This document shows, piece after piece, positions 17,097 through 25,249 of a DNA stretch of 64,000 nucleotides (position 1 is the first letter of the stretch; every line of letters begins with the position of its first letter). The translations under genes and the position numbers were made by a program. The notes under the pieces are model-generated. The model saw only the letters and a list, made by a program, of their open reading frames with translations. It was not told the origin of the DNA and searched no databases. Origin of the DNA: Chelonobacter sp050613185 (GTDB taxonomy: Bacteria; Pseudomonadota; Gammaproteobacteria; Enterobacterales; Pasteurellaceae); contig NZ_CP192511.1 of the NCBI RefSeq assembly GCF_050613185.1, forward strand, positions 2,108,001-2,172,000, in the 5' to 3' direction.

Positions 17097-17900
17097 TTAG
17101 CCTTTCAAACTGTCGGTCAAGTGCGGTTGGATTTTGGTTAAAATCTCTTTAGCCACACGCGGCGCCGCCGCAACGAGATTGCCTGAAATCAAATACTGAT
17201 GACCACCGGCAAAATCGGTCACAATCCCACCGGCTTCACGTACGATCAAATCACCGGCGGCGCAATCCCACGGTTTTAAACCGATTTCAAAATAACCGTC
17301 CACACGGTTGGCGGCAACATATGCCAGATCCAATGCGGCAGAGCCGGTACGACGGAAATCGGCGGCGTCCTCAATCAGTGAGCCGATAATGTTCAACTGT
17401 ACCGGCATATGTTGTTTCGCTTTAAACGGGAAGCCGGTAGCCAGCACCGCACCGGCTAAATCACGGCGGTTTTCCACACGCAGACGGGTTTCATTCAGTT
17501 TGGCGCCTTCGCCACGCACCGCGGTGAACAGTTCGTTACGGATTGGGTCATAGACTACGCCCACTTCGGTGCGCCCGTTTTCACGAATCGCAATCGAAAC
17601 GGCAAAGTGCGGTAGGGTTTTGATAAAATTGGTCGTGCCATCCAGCGGATCGATAATCCATTGTACGTTTTTGTTTTCGCCTTCAATCGCACCGCTTTCT
17701 TCGGTGATAATCGTGTGATCAGGATAGGATTTTTTGATCACCTCGATAATTGCCGCTTCCGCCGCTTTATCGACATTGGTTACATAATCATTACTGCGTT
17801 TGTTGCTCACTTCCACGCTTTCAGGGCGTTCGTAAGCTTTGGCAATCACATTGCCTGCTTTTCGTGCTGCACGAATAGCAATATTTAACATTGGATTCAT
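17097..17900 (-). CDS. suhB: Inositol-1-monophosphatase SuhB
   Basis: A magnesium-dependent, lithium-sensitive phosphatase fold; in Escherichia coli SuhB also joins the NusA-containing rRNA antitermination complex, which is probably its main job. It has 267 residues, equal to the E. coli protein. Metal-site motifs are EESGAI, DPLDGTTNF and WDCAAGDLIVREAGG. A frame is open from 17960, but GGTGGA precedes the ATG at 17900 and the sequence MNPMLNIAIRAARKAGN is the standard N-terminus. It is divergent from the toxin-antitoxin pair and trmJ, the same neighbour relation as in enterobacteria apart from the inserted pair. Confidence 0.95.
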   Translation of the reverse strand: MNPMLNIAIRAARKAGNVIAKAYERPESVEVSNKRSNDYVTNVDKAAEAAIIEVIKKSYPDHTIITEESGAIEGENKNVQWIIDPLDGTTNFIKTLPHFAVSIAIRENGRTEVGVVYDPIRNELFTAVRGEGAKLNETRLRVENRRDLAGAVLATGFPFKAKQHMPVQLNIIGSLIEDAADFRRTGSAALDLAYVAANRVDGYFEIGLKPWDCAAGDLIVREAGGIVTDFAGGHQYLISGNLVAAAPRVAKEILTKIQPHLTDSLKG

Positions 17901-18012
17901 AATTCCACCGGATTTTAAAGAACAAATAAATAAAAGGAGTGATTTTGTTATAACACACAAAACTGCGCGAATTATAAAGAATTGTCGCCGAAATTGCGAG
18001 GTAAATTTGTTT

Positions 18013-18041
18013 TTGTCTCATTCGTGATATTCAGGTATGAT
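18013..18041 (+). promoter_or_regulatory. Candidate promoter of the RelBE/ParDE-like pair
   Basis: TTGTCT (18013-18018) and TATGAT (18036-18041) are spaced by 17 bases and lie 41 bases before the antitoxin start. A second match, TTGACA at 18041 with TATTAG 17 bases on, would start transcription inside the ribosome-binding site and is less likely. Confidence 0.5.
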
Positions 18042-18081
18042 TGACAACACAAATGACACCATTTATTAGCGAGGTGAAATA

Positions 18082-18363
18082 ATGGAAACCATTCATTTTC
18101 GAATTGATGCGCAAACCAAACGGTTGGCTATGCAGGCGGCAAAACGGCAACAGACTGATTTGACCAAATTAATGCGCGAAAGAGCGGAAGAATTGGCGGC
18201 GGAAGAGCAAGCATATCAGGCGAACAGCCATGCGCATTGGTTAGAAGCGCAAATCAACGAAGCGATTCAGCGTTACGAAAGCAAACAAACGCAATTATTC
18301 GACCAAGCGGCAAGCCAACAAAAAATGCAGCAATTACGCCGCCAATTAATCGGAGCAGCGTAG
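18082..18363 (+). CDS. Ribbon-helix-helix antitoxin (RelB/ParD-like)
   Basis: Small protein of 93 residues. The N-terminus (ETIHFRIDAQTKRLAMQAAK) has a ribbon-helix-helix look, followed by a long charged helix rich in Q, E and A, as in antitoxins that wrap their toxin. GAGGTG lies 5-6 bases before the ATG. The stop TAG shares a base with the toxin's GTG start (TAGTG), so the two are coupled. The order antitoxin-toxin and the coupling support the call more than the sequence itself, which I recognise only at the level of fold. Confidence 0.72.
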   Translation: METIHFRIDAQTKRLAMQAAKRQQTDLTKLMRERAEELAAEEQAYQANSHAHWLEAQINEAIQRYESKQTQLFDQAASQQKMQQLRRQLIGAA

Positions 18364-18656
18364 TGAAGTTATTTTGGGAAGCACAGGCGCAACACGATCG
18401 AGAGCAAATTTTCCGCTATTTTTTTGAACACGCCGGTTTAGCATTAGCCGATCAAATCGATGCGAAATTTGAAGAAATGGCAGCATTATTACAGCAAAAT
18501 CCGCAATTAGGCAAGAAAGTGAAAGAGACTTCCAGTTGTTATCGGAAGTTAATCGTACCGCACTTTCCATTTATTCTGATTTATGCCGTCGAACAGGAAA
18601 GCCTGATTATTTTAAGCGTGCTACATAGCGCATGCAAATTAACAAGTAACTATTGA
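18363..18656 (+). CDS. RelE/ParE family toxin
   Basis: The 97-residue product begins VKLFWEAQAQHDREQIFRYF and has the helix-hairpin then beta-sheet order of the ParE/RelE superfamily, with RKLIVPHFPFILIYAV and a final LIILSVLH strand. ParE-like members poison gyrase and RelE-like members cut mRNA; I cannot tell which here. The start is a GTG overlapping the antitoxin stop. Its own stop is one base before the trmJ start, so toxin and trmJ are probably on one transcript. A longer frame upstream overlaps the antitoxin and is rejected. Confidence 0.8.
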   Translation: MKLFWEAQAQHDREQIFRYFFEHAGLALADQIDAKFEEMAALLQQNPQLGKKVKETSSCYRKLIVPHFPFILIYAVEQESLIILSVLHSACKLTSNY

Positions 18657-18657
18657 T

Positions 18658-19398
18658 ATGACAACTCAAACCTATTTAAACAATATTCGTATCGTGCTGA
18701 TCGAAACCTCCCACACCGGTAATATCGGTTCGGCGGCGCGGGCGATGAAAACCATGGGCTTGTCGTCGCTGTATTTGGTTGCGCCGAAAACCTTGCCCGA
18801 TGAACAGGCAATCGCCTTATCCGCCGGGGCGAATGATATTGTGGAAAGTGCGACCGTGGTCGACACTTTTGATCAGGCGGTGGCGGATTGTTCCTTGGTG
18901 ATTGGCACCAGTGCGCGCAGTCGGCATGTGTCGATTCCGTTGATTGAACCGCGTGCCTGCGGTGAGCAGGCGGTGTTAATGGCGGCAAACGGCGGCAAGG
19001 TGGCGATTGTGTTTGGGCGCGAACGGGTCGGTTTAAGCAATGACGAACTACTCAAGTGCGGTTTTCATCTCAACATTCCGGCAAATCCGGATTACTCCTC
19101 ACTCAACTTGGCGATGGCGGTGCAATTGGTCAGCTACGAAGTGCGCATGGCGATGTTGGCACAGCCAGCCAATCCCACACCAACCGCACTTTCACTCTCG
19201 GTTAATGAGAAACCAAGCCAACAAGAGTTGGAATACTTTTTCAAGCAAACCGAACAACTGTATCGTACCTTGGGCTTTATCCAAAATAACGGCGTGATGT
19301 CGAAATTGCGCAGTCTGTATGCCCGTGCCGAGCTGCGCAAAAACGAATTGAATATCTTGCAGGGTATGCTCAGCACGTTAAGGAAAAAGTGCGGTTAA
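18658..19398 (+). CDS. trmJ: tRNA (cytidine/uridine-32-2'-O)-methyltransferase TrmJ
   Basis: A SPOUT-class methyltransferase that 2'-O-methylates position 32 of several tRNAs using S-adenosylmethionine. The 246 residues match the family length. Motifs visible are LIETSHTGNIGSAARAMKTMG at the N-terminus, VFGRERVGLSNDEL, and IPANPDYSSLNLAMAVQLVSYE of the trefoil-knot cofactor site. The ATG lies one base after the toxin stop, with no clear ribosome-binding site, which fits re-initiation from upstream. It is followed by iscR after 135 bases, the conserved order trmJ-iscR. Confidence 0.95.
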   Translation: MTTQTYLNNIRIVLIETSHTGNIGSAARAMKTMGLSSLYLVAPKTLPDEQAIALSAGANDIVESATVVDTFDQAVADCSLVIGTSARSRHVSIPLIEPRACGEQAVLMAANGGKVAIVFGRERVGLSNDELLKCGFHLNIPANPDYSSLNLAMAVQLVSYEVRMAMLAQPANPTPTALSLSVNEKPSQQELEYFFKQTEQLYRTLGFIQNNGVMSKLRSLYARAELRKNELNILQGMLSTLRKKCG

Positions 19399-19444
19399 AA
19401 GCAGAGTCAGGCGAATTATGCGGTGCTTGTTGCTGTGATAGACA

Positions 19445-19469
19445 AAAACATACAAAAATAGTCAGGTTT
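19445..19469 (+). promoter_or_regulatory. IscR-type binding site, upstream copy
   Basis: This 25-base stretch matches the Escherichia coli type 1 IscR pattern at 19 of 25 positions by my count; the right half (ATAGTCAGG) is the better half. It abuts the stronger downstream site exactly. Confidence 0.5.
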
Positions 19470-19494
19470 AAAGTTGACTAAAATAGTCTGGTAT
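19470..19494 (+). promoter_or_regulatory. IscR-type binding site, downstream copy
   Basis: GTTGACTAAAATAGTCTGG and its flanks match the E. coli type 1 IscR pattern at 23 of 25 positions by my count. It ends 39 bases before the iscR start. The [2Fe-2S] form of IscR would bind here and repress the operon when clusters are plentiful. Confidence 0.75.
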
Positions 19495-19533
19495 GAAAAA
19501 ATCACCTCATCAAATTATCGTTGAGGAGCAGAT

Positions 19534-20013
19534 ATGAAATTGACATCAAAAGGGCGTTACGCCGTGACAGCCATGCTGGATATTGCGCTCAATTCGCAGC
19601 GTGGCGAAATCGAGATGCCGATTACATTAGCCGATATTTCCGAACGTCAGCAAATCTCATTATCTTATTTAGAGCAGTTATTTGCCAAATTGCGCCGTTT
19701 CGGCTTGGTGAAAAGTGTGCGTGGTCCCGGCGGTGGTTATCTGTTAGGCATGCCGATTGAAAAAATTGCAATCGGTATGATTATTGCGGCGGTGAATGAA
19801 AATATCTCGGCAACCAAATGCAAAGGCAAAGGCAATTGTCAGGGCGGAACGACCTGTTTGACCCATTCGCTGTGGGAGCAGTTAAGCGAAGAGATCGAGG
19901 AGTTTCTGAACGGGATTACCATTGCCGATTTAGTTAATAAACAGACTCAGCGCAGTGCGTTGAAAAAGCATTTGGATCAGCAACTATCTTTTCAAGTGGT
20001 CAACCGCACTTAA
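19534..20013 (+). CDS. iscR: Iron-sulfur cluster regulator IscR
   Basis: Rrf2-family repressor that senses iron-sulfur status and controls the isc operon. It has 159 residues: a winged helix-turn-helix (KLTSKGRYAVTAMLDIALN to VRGPGGGYLL) and the cluster ligands Cys96, Cys102, Cys108 and His111 in KCKGKGNCQGGTTCLTH. Relative to E. coli there is a four-residue insertion before LADISERQ. GAGGAG precedes the ATG. It is first in iscRSUA-hscBA-fdx-iscX, behind two IscR-type sites. Confidence 0.97.
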   Translation: MKLTSKGRYAVTAMLDIALNSQRGEIEMPITLADISERQQISLSYLEQLFAKLRRFGLVKSVRGPGGGYLLGMPIEKIAIGMIIAAVNENISATKCKGKGNCQGGTTCLTHSLWEQLSEEIEEFLNGITIADLVNKQTQRSALKKHLDQQLSFQVVNRT

Positions 20014-20051
20014 TCGGTGCGTTTGATAGTGTTAATTTTTCAGGAGTGAAA

Positions 20052-21266
20052 ATGAAATTACCAATTTATTTGGATTATGCAGCGACTTGTCCGGTGGACG
20101 AACGCGTTGCGAAAAAAATGATGGAATTTATGACCTATGACGGCATTTTTGGTAATCCGGCGTCGCGTTCGCACCGTTTCGGCTGGCAAGCGGAAGAAGC
20201 GGTTGATATTGCGCGTAACCAAATTGCCGATTTAATCGGGGCGGATTCCAGAGAGATCGTGTTCACTTCCGGCGCGACCGAGTCCGATAACTTGGCGATC
20301 AAAGGGGCGGCGCATTTTTACCAAACCAAAGGCAAACATATCATCACTTGCAAAACCGAACATAAAGCGGTGTTAGACACTTGCCGCCAGTTAGAACGCG
20401 AAGGCTTTGAAGTGACCTATCTCGAGCCGGAAGCCGACGGTTTGATTGATTTGGCGAAATTGGAAGCGGCAATGCGCGATGACACTATTTTAGTGTCGAT
20501 TATGCATGTGAATAACGAAATCGGCGTGATCCAAGATATCGAGAAAATCGGTGAATTGTGCCGGGCGAAAAAAGTGCTTTTCCATACTGACGCAACCCAA
20601 AGCGTCGGCAAAGTGGAGATTGATCTCAGCAAATTAAACGTGGATTTGATGTCATTCTCCGGTCATAAATTATACGGACCAAAAGGAATCGGCGGTTTAT
20701 ATGTGCGGCGTAAACCACGCGTTCGGATTGAAGCCATGATTCACGGCGGCGGACACGAGCGCGGCATGCGCTCGGGCACATTGCCGGTGCACCAAATCGT
20801 TGGTATGGGCGAAGCCTATCGTATCTGCAAAGAAGAAATGGCGAGCGAAATCCCACGGATTAAAGCCCTGCGCGATCGTTTATACAACGGCTTGAAAGAC
20901 ATTGAAGAAGTGCATGTAAACGGTTCATTGGAACAGCGTGTTGCCGGCAATCTGAACATCAGCTTCAACTATGTTGAAGGGGAATCGTTAATGATGGCAT
21001 TGAGCGATATTGCGGTCTCTTCCGGTTCGGCTTGTACCTCGGCCAGCCTTGAGCCGTCGTATGTCTTGCGTGCGTTGGGCTTGAACGATGAATTGGCGCA
21101 CAGCTCAATCCGTTTCTCAATCGGGCGTTACACCACCGAAGAAGAAGTGGATTACACTATCGAATTAGTGAAAAAAGCAGTAAGCAAACTGCGTGAACTG
21201 TCCCCGTTATGGGATATGTTTAAAGAAGGGATTGATTTGAACACAGTGCAGTGGACTGCCCACTAA
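20052..21266 (+). CDS. iscS: Cysteine desulfurase IscS
   Basis: Pyridoxal-phosphate enzyme that takes sulfur from cysteine for clusters, thiouridine and other thio-cofactors. It has 404 residues, the same as E. coli. The cofactor lysine is in SFSGHKLYGPKG (near residue 206) and the persulfide cysteine in SSGSACTSASLEPS (near residue 328). AGGAG lies upstream; the ATG at 20052 is preferred over the in-frame GTG at 20046 because it gives MKLPIYLDYAATCPVD. It follows iscR by 38 bases. Confidence 0.97.
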   Translation: MKLPIYLDYAATCPVDERVAKKMMEFMTYDGIFGNPASRSHRFGWQAEEAVDIARNQIADLIGADSREIVFTSGATESDNLAIKGAAHFYQTKGKHIITCKTEHKAVLDTCRQLEREGFEVTYLEPEADGLIDLAKLEAAMRDDTILVSIMHVNNEIGVIQDIEKIGELCRAKKVLFHTDATQSVGKVEIDLSKLNVDLMSFSGHKLYGPKGIGGLYVRRKPRVRIEAMIHGGGHERGMRSGTLPVHQIVGMGEAYRICKEEMASEIPRIKALRDRLYNGLKDIEEVHVNGSLEQRVAGNLNISFNYVEGESLMMALSDIAVSSGSACTSASLEPSYVLRALGLNDELAHSSIRFSIGRYTTEEEVDYTIELVKKAVSKLRELSPLWDMFKEGIDLNTVQWTAH

Positions 21267-21287
21267 TCGGTTAACAGGAGAAATAAA

Positions 21288-21671
21288 ATGGCATATAGCG
21301 AAAAAGTAATCGATCATTATGAGAACCCGCGTAACGTGGGGGCATTCGATAAAAAAGAACAAAATGTCGGCAGCGGCATGGTGGGCGCACCGGCATGCGG
21401 CGACGTAATGCAGTTGCAAATCAAAGTGGATGACAACGGTATTATCGAAGACGCGCGTTTCAAAACCTACGGCTGCGGCTCGGCGATTGCCTCCAGCTCG
21501 CTGATTACCGAATGGGTGAAAGGCAAATCGTTAGATGAAGCCGGTTCGATCAAAAACAGCCAAATTGCCGAAGAGTTGGAATTGCCGCCGGTGAAAGTTC
21601 ACTGTTCAATTTTAGCGGAAGATGCAATCAAAGCGGCGATTGCCGATTATAAAGCGAAAAACAATAAATAA
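21288..21671 (+). CDS. iscU: Iron-sulfur scaffold IscU
   Basis: Scaffold on which [2Fe-2S] clusters are built from IscS sulfur before HscBA-driven release. The 127 residues contain the three conserved cysteines: Cys37 in GAPACGDVM, one in YGCGSAIASS and one in VKVHCSIL, and the chaperone recognition stretch LPPVK. AGGAG precedes the ATG. It lies 21 bases after iscS. Confidence 0.97.
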   Translation: MAYSEKVIDHYENPRNVGAFDKKEQNVGSGMVGAPACGDVMQLQIKVDDNGIIEDARFKTYGCGSAIASSSLITEWVKGKSLDEAGSIKNSQIAEELELPPVKVHCSILAEDAIKAAIADYKAKNNK

Positions 21672-21743
21672 TGTTTAACCCTGTTGGACTGCGTGCAACA
21701 GGGATTTTCTCTATTTGTTACAGTTGTATATTAAGGATTCACC

Positions 21744-22067
21744 ATGGGTGTCAGTTTAACCGAAAGCGCGGCAAATCGCGTGCGTACTTTTCTTGAAAAC
21801 CGCGGTAAAGGCTTAGGGTTGCGTTTAGGCGTGAAAACCTCAGGTTGTTCCGGACTTGCGTATGTATTGGAGTTCGTTGATGAGATGAACGAAGACGATC
21901 AAGTCTTCGAGCAGCATGGCATTAATGTGATTATCGACAGCAAAAGTTTGGTTTATCTGGACGGGACCGAGTTGGATTTTGTCAAAGAAGGCTTAAACGA
22001 AGGCTTTAAATTTGATAATCCGAATAAAAAAGACGAATGTGGTTGCGGCGAAAGCTTTACCGTGTAA
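21744..22067 (+). CDS. iscA: Iron-sulfur assembly protein IscA
   Basis: A-type carrier that passes clusters on to target proteins. It has 107 residues with the cysteines of KTSGCSGLAYV and the C-terminal CGCGESF motif. AAGGA precedes the ATG. It lies 72 bases after iscU in the isc operon. Confidence 0.96.
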   Translation: MGVSLTESAANRVRTFLENRGKGLGLRLGVKTSGCSGLAYVLEFVDEMNEDDQVFEQHGINVIIDSKSLVYLDGTELDFVKEGLNEGFKFDNPNKKDECGCGESFTV

Positions 22068-22104
22068 AGTGCGGTCAGACTCAGCAAAATCAATAGGATA
22101 AACA

Positions 22105-22620
22105 ATGCAAAACCCGTTTGAACTTTTTGGTATCGCAGTCGGTTTTCAGCTGGATACCGCACTTTTATCGCAACGCTATCTCGACTTGCAAAAACAGTAC
22201 CACCCCGATAATTTTGCCACCGAATCCGCTGCGCAACAGCTTGCAGCGGTGCAGCAGGCGGCGCAGATTAACGGGGCGTATCAAATCCTGAAAAACCCGA
22301 TTCGCCGTGCCGAAGCGATTTTACAACTGAATTGGACACAGCCGCTGAATCCGGAAGAAACGGTGAAAGACAACGAATTTTTGCTACAACAATTGCTGTT
22401 GCGTGAGGATTTGGAAGCCGCCGCTTGTGGTTGCGATGAAGCGGAAATTGCCGCCTTGCGCGACAAAAGCGAAACCCTGCGCCGACAACAATTACAGGCG
22501 ATTGAAAACGCCATTCAACATGCCGCATGGGCAGAGCTGAAGCAGCAGATTGACCGCTTAAAATTTATTGAAAAACTGCTGCTGGAAGTGGAACAAATCG
22601 AAGATCGCTTATACGGCTAA
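22105..22620 (+). CDS. hscB: Co-chaperone HscB (Hsc20)
   Basis: J-type co-chaperone that brings IscU to HscA. The 171 residues include an N-terminal J domain with the HPD motif (KQYHPDNFA) and a C-terminal three-helix bundle (about residues 90-171) that binds IscU. An uptake signal lies between iscA and hscB and another inside the first codons. It is followed by a 114-base gap before hscA. Confidence 0.95.
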   Translation: MQNPFELFGIAVGFQLDTALLSQRYLDLQKQYHPDNFATESAAQQLAAVQQAAQINGAYQILKNPIRRAEAILQLNWTQPLNPEETVKDNEFLLQQLLLREDLEAAACGCDEAEIAALRDKSETLRRQQLQAIENAIQHAAWAELKQQIDRLKFIEKLLLEVEQIEDRLYG

Positions 22621-22649
22621 TGTTATACTAGCCGCTGTTTGCAATGCTG

Positions 22650-22689
22650 ATAAGCGAATGCATGCCGCATAAAACCGCACTTCGCTTAT
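22650..22689 (+). promoter_or_regulatory. Hairpin in the hscB-hscA gap
   Basis: ATAAGCGAA (22650-22658) pairs with TTCGCTTAT (22681-22689) around a 22-base loop that holds an uptake-signal core. A loose T-rich tract follows. It could lower expression of hscA-fdx-iscX by partial termination, or simply be a spacer. Confidence 0.4.
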
Positions 22690-22734
22690 TGGCTTTTTAC
22701 TTTTTACTCTATTCAGATAAAACGGAAACCTAAC

Positions 22735-24591
22735 ATGGCATTACTTCAAATTGCCGAACCCGGGCAAAGCGCCGCGCCGCACCAACACCGTTTGGCGGTG
22801 GGGATTGATCTGGGCACGACCAATTCGCTGTTGGCAACCGTGCGTAACGGCAGCAGTGAAATTTTAGCCGATGTGGACGGCAATGCCCTGATTCCTTCGG
22901 TCGTCAATTATGCGCTCAGCACGCCGCTGGTCGGTTGTGCCGCCTTGGCAAGAGCGGTCAGTGAACCGCAGCAAACCGTGATTTCGGTTAAACGCCTGAT
23001 TGGACGCAGTTTAGCCGATGTGCGGCAGCGTTATCCCAATTTGCCTTATCGCTTTCAAGCAAGCGAAAACGGCTTACCGCTCATCGAAACCGCACAGGGC
23101 AATTTCAGTCCGGTGCAAATTTCCGCCGATATTCTTAGAAAACTCAATCATTTGGCGGAAGCCCGTTTGGGCGGCGAACTGTCGGGCGCGGTGATTACCG
23201 TGCCGGCGTATTTTGACGACGCACAACGCCAATCGACCAAAGACGCGGCGCGTTTGGCCGGACTGCAAGTGTTGCGTTTGCTAAACGAACCGACTGCGGC
23301 GGCGATTGCCTACGGTTTGGATTCCGGACAAGAGGGCGTGATTGCGGTCTATGATTTGGGCGGCGGCACCTTTGATATTTCGATTTTGCGTCTGTCCAAA
23401 GGCGTGTTCGAAGTGCTCGCCACCGGTGGCGACACCGCACTTGGCGGCGATGATTTCGATCATCTGCTGGCGGGCTGGATCGAACAACAATCGGGCATTG
23501 CTGCCGCCAATAGCATTGAACGCCGTCAGCTATTGGAAACCGCCATTGCGACTAAAGTACAATTAAGCGTGGAAAGTGCGGTGCCAGTGCAGTTCAAAGA
23601 TTGGCAGGGCGAAATCAACCGTGCGCAGTTTGATCAGTTAATTCAACCGTTGGTGAAACGTTCATTAATGGCGTGCCGCCGCGTGTTGAAAGACGCACAA
23701 GTCAGCCCGGAAGAGGTGTTGCAGGTGGTGATGGTCGGCGGTTCGACCCGAGTACCGTTAATCCGCGAACAAGTGGGCGAATTTTTCGGTAAAACGCCGT
23801 TGACCTCGATCGACCCGGATAAAGTGGTGGCGTTAGGCGCAGCGATTCAAGCGGATATTTTGGTCGGCAATAAAGCCGATACCGATATGTTATTGCTCGA
23901 TGTGACGCCGTTATCCTTAGGGATTGAAACCATGGGCGGGTTGGTGGAAAAAATCATTCCACGCAACACTACTATTCCGGCGGCGCGTGCGCAAGAGTTT
24001 ACCACCTTCAAAGACGGACAAACCGCGATGACAGTGCATATTGTGCAGGGCGAACGCGAAATGGTGGCGGACTGCCGCTCACTTGCCCGTTTCACCCTGC
24101 GCGGCATTCCGCCGATGGTCGCCGGGGCGGCGCATATTCGCGTGACCTATCAAGTCGATGCCGACGGTTTGCTCAGCGTCACGGCAATGGAAAAATCGAC
24201 CAAAGTGCAAGCCTCGATTCAGGTGAAACCGTCTTACGGTTTAAGTGATGATGAAATTCGCAATATGATCCACGCTTCGATTGAAAATGCGGAACAGGAT
24301 ATGCAGGCGCGCCGTTTGGCGGAACAGCAAGTGGAAGCCAAACGGGTGATTGAAGGCGTAGAAGAGGCATTAAAATTAGATCGCGAATTATTAAATACGC
24401 AAGAATTGGGCGCAATCACCGCGCAAATCGAGCAGTTGCGCGCCTTAATCAGCGGCACAGACAGCGACGCGATTAAACACGGAATTAAACAACTTGATGT
24501 GGTCACCCGCGAATTTGCCGCGCGCCGTATGGATAAATCGGTGCGCAGCGTGCTGCAAGGGCACAGTATCAGCGAAATTGAAAACAGTTAA
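22735..24591 (+). CDS. hscA: Hsp70-type chaperone HscA
   Basis: Specialised Hsp70 that uses ATP to release clusters from IscU. It has 618 residues: an ATPase domain with GIDLGTTNSLLATV, ITVPAYFDDAQRQSTKDAA, VYDLGGGTFDISIL and VGGSTRVPLI, then a substrate-binding domain (about 390 on) and helical lid. Length is close to E. coli HscA (616), and the N-terminal extension before GIDLGTTNS is typical of HscA rather than DnaK. Confidence 0.97.
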   Translation: MALLQIAEPGQSAAPHQHRLAVGIDLGTTNSLLATVRNGSSEILADVDGNALIPSVVNYALSTPLVGCAALARAVSEPQQTVISVKRLIGRSLADVRQRYPNLPYRFQASENGLPLIETAQGNFSPVQISADILRKLNHLAEARLGGELSGAVITVPAYFDDAQRQSTKDAARLAGLQVLRLLNEPTAAAIAYGLDSGQEGVIAVYDLGGGTFDISILRLSKGVFEVLATGGDTALGGDDFDHLLAGWIEQQSGIAAANSIERRQLLETAIATKVQLSVESAVPVQFKDWQGEINRAQFDQLIQPLVKRSLMACRRVLKDAQVSPEEVLQVVMVGGSTRVPLIREQVGEFFGKTPLTSIDPDKVVALGAAIQADILVGNKADTDMLLLDVTPLSLGIETMGGLVEKIIPRNTTIPAARAQEFTTFKDGQTAMTVHIVQGEREMVADCRSLARFTLRGIPPMVAGAAHIRVTYQVDADGLLSVTAMEKSTKVQASIQVKPSYGLSDDEIRNMIHASIENAEQDMQARRLAEQQVEAKRVIEGVEEALKLDRELLNTQELGAITAQIEQLRALISGTDSDAIKHGIKQLDVVTREFAARRMDKSVRSVLQGHSISEIENS

Positions 24592-24615
24592 AAACGAATT
24601 TACAAGGATTTAGAT

Positions 24616-24954
24616 ATGCCAAAGTTAATTTTTCTCCCGAATGAAACCTATTGCCCGGAAGGCATGGTGGTTGACGCCGCCAAAGGCGAAAGTATTTTAG
24701 ATGCGGCGCTGAACGCCGGTATCGAAATCGATCACGCCTGCGAAAAATCCTGTGCCTGCACCACTTGCCATGTGGTGGTGCGCGAAGGTTTCGACTCCCT
24801 CAATGAAAGCAGCGATTTGGAAGAAGATATGTTGGATAAAGCTTGGGGCTTGGAAATGGAAAGCCGTTTAAGCTGCCAAGCGGTGGTGGGCGACGAAGAT
24901 CTGGTGATCGACATTCCACGTTACACCATCAACCACGCCCGCGAAGATCATTAG
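24616..24954 (+). CDS. fdx: [2Fe-2S] ferredoxin of the isc operon
   Basis: Adrenodoxin-type ferredoxin that supplies electrons for cluster assembly. The 112 residues contain the ligand pattern CEKSCACTTC and a later cysteine in LSCQAVV. The ATG follows AAGGA by about 7 bases. It lies 24 bases after hscA. Confidence 0.96.
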   Translation: MPKLIFLPNETYCPEGMVVDAAKGESILDAALNAGIEIDHACEKSCACTTCHVVVREGFDSLNESSDLEEDMLDKAWGLEMESRLSCQAVVGDEDLVIDIPRYTINHAREDH

Positions 24955-24974
24955 TCAAGCAGAGGAATAAGCAT

Positions 24975-25172
24975 ATGAAGTGGCAAGATTCGCAACAAAT
25001 CGCTTGGGCGTTATACGATCGCTATCCTGATGTCGATCCTAAAACCGTCCGTTTCACCGATATGCACGCTTGGATTTGCAATCTGCACGGTTTCGACGAC
25101 GACCCGCAAAAATCAAATGAAAAAATTCTGGAAGCGATTTTATTGCATTGGCTGGATGAATTTGAGGATTAA
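24975..25172 (+). CDS. iscX: Iron-sulfur assembly protein IscX
   Basis: Small acidic protein (65 residues) that binds IscS and iron and tunes the speed of cluster assembly. Its sequence MKWQDSQQIAWALYDRYPD with FTDMHAWICNL and a C-terminal LHWLDEFED is typical. AGAGGAA precedes the ATG. It closes the isc operon and is followed by an uptake-signal terminator. Confidence 0.95.
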   Translation: MKWQDSQQIAWALYDRYPDVDPKTVRFTDMHAWICNLHGFDDDPQKSNEKILEAILLHWLDEFED

Positions 25173-25191
25173 GCGGGATTTCGGAAGAATG

Positions 25192-25242
25192 AAGTGCGGT
25201 AGTTGGACGGTTTAATGAAAGGACCGGCTACCGCACTTTTTT
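25192..25242. terminator. Inverted uptake-signal terminator after iscX
   Basis: AAGTGCGGTAG (25192-25202) and CTACCGCACTT (25228-25238) form an 11-base stem followed by TTTT. It lies between iscX and the convergent oxidoreductase gene and can serve both. Confidence 0.85.
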
Positions 25243-25249
25243 AGTTGTT

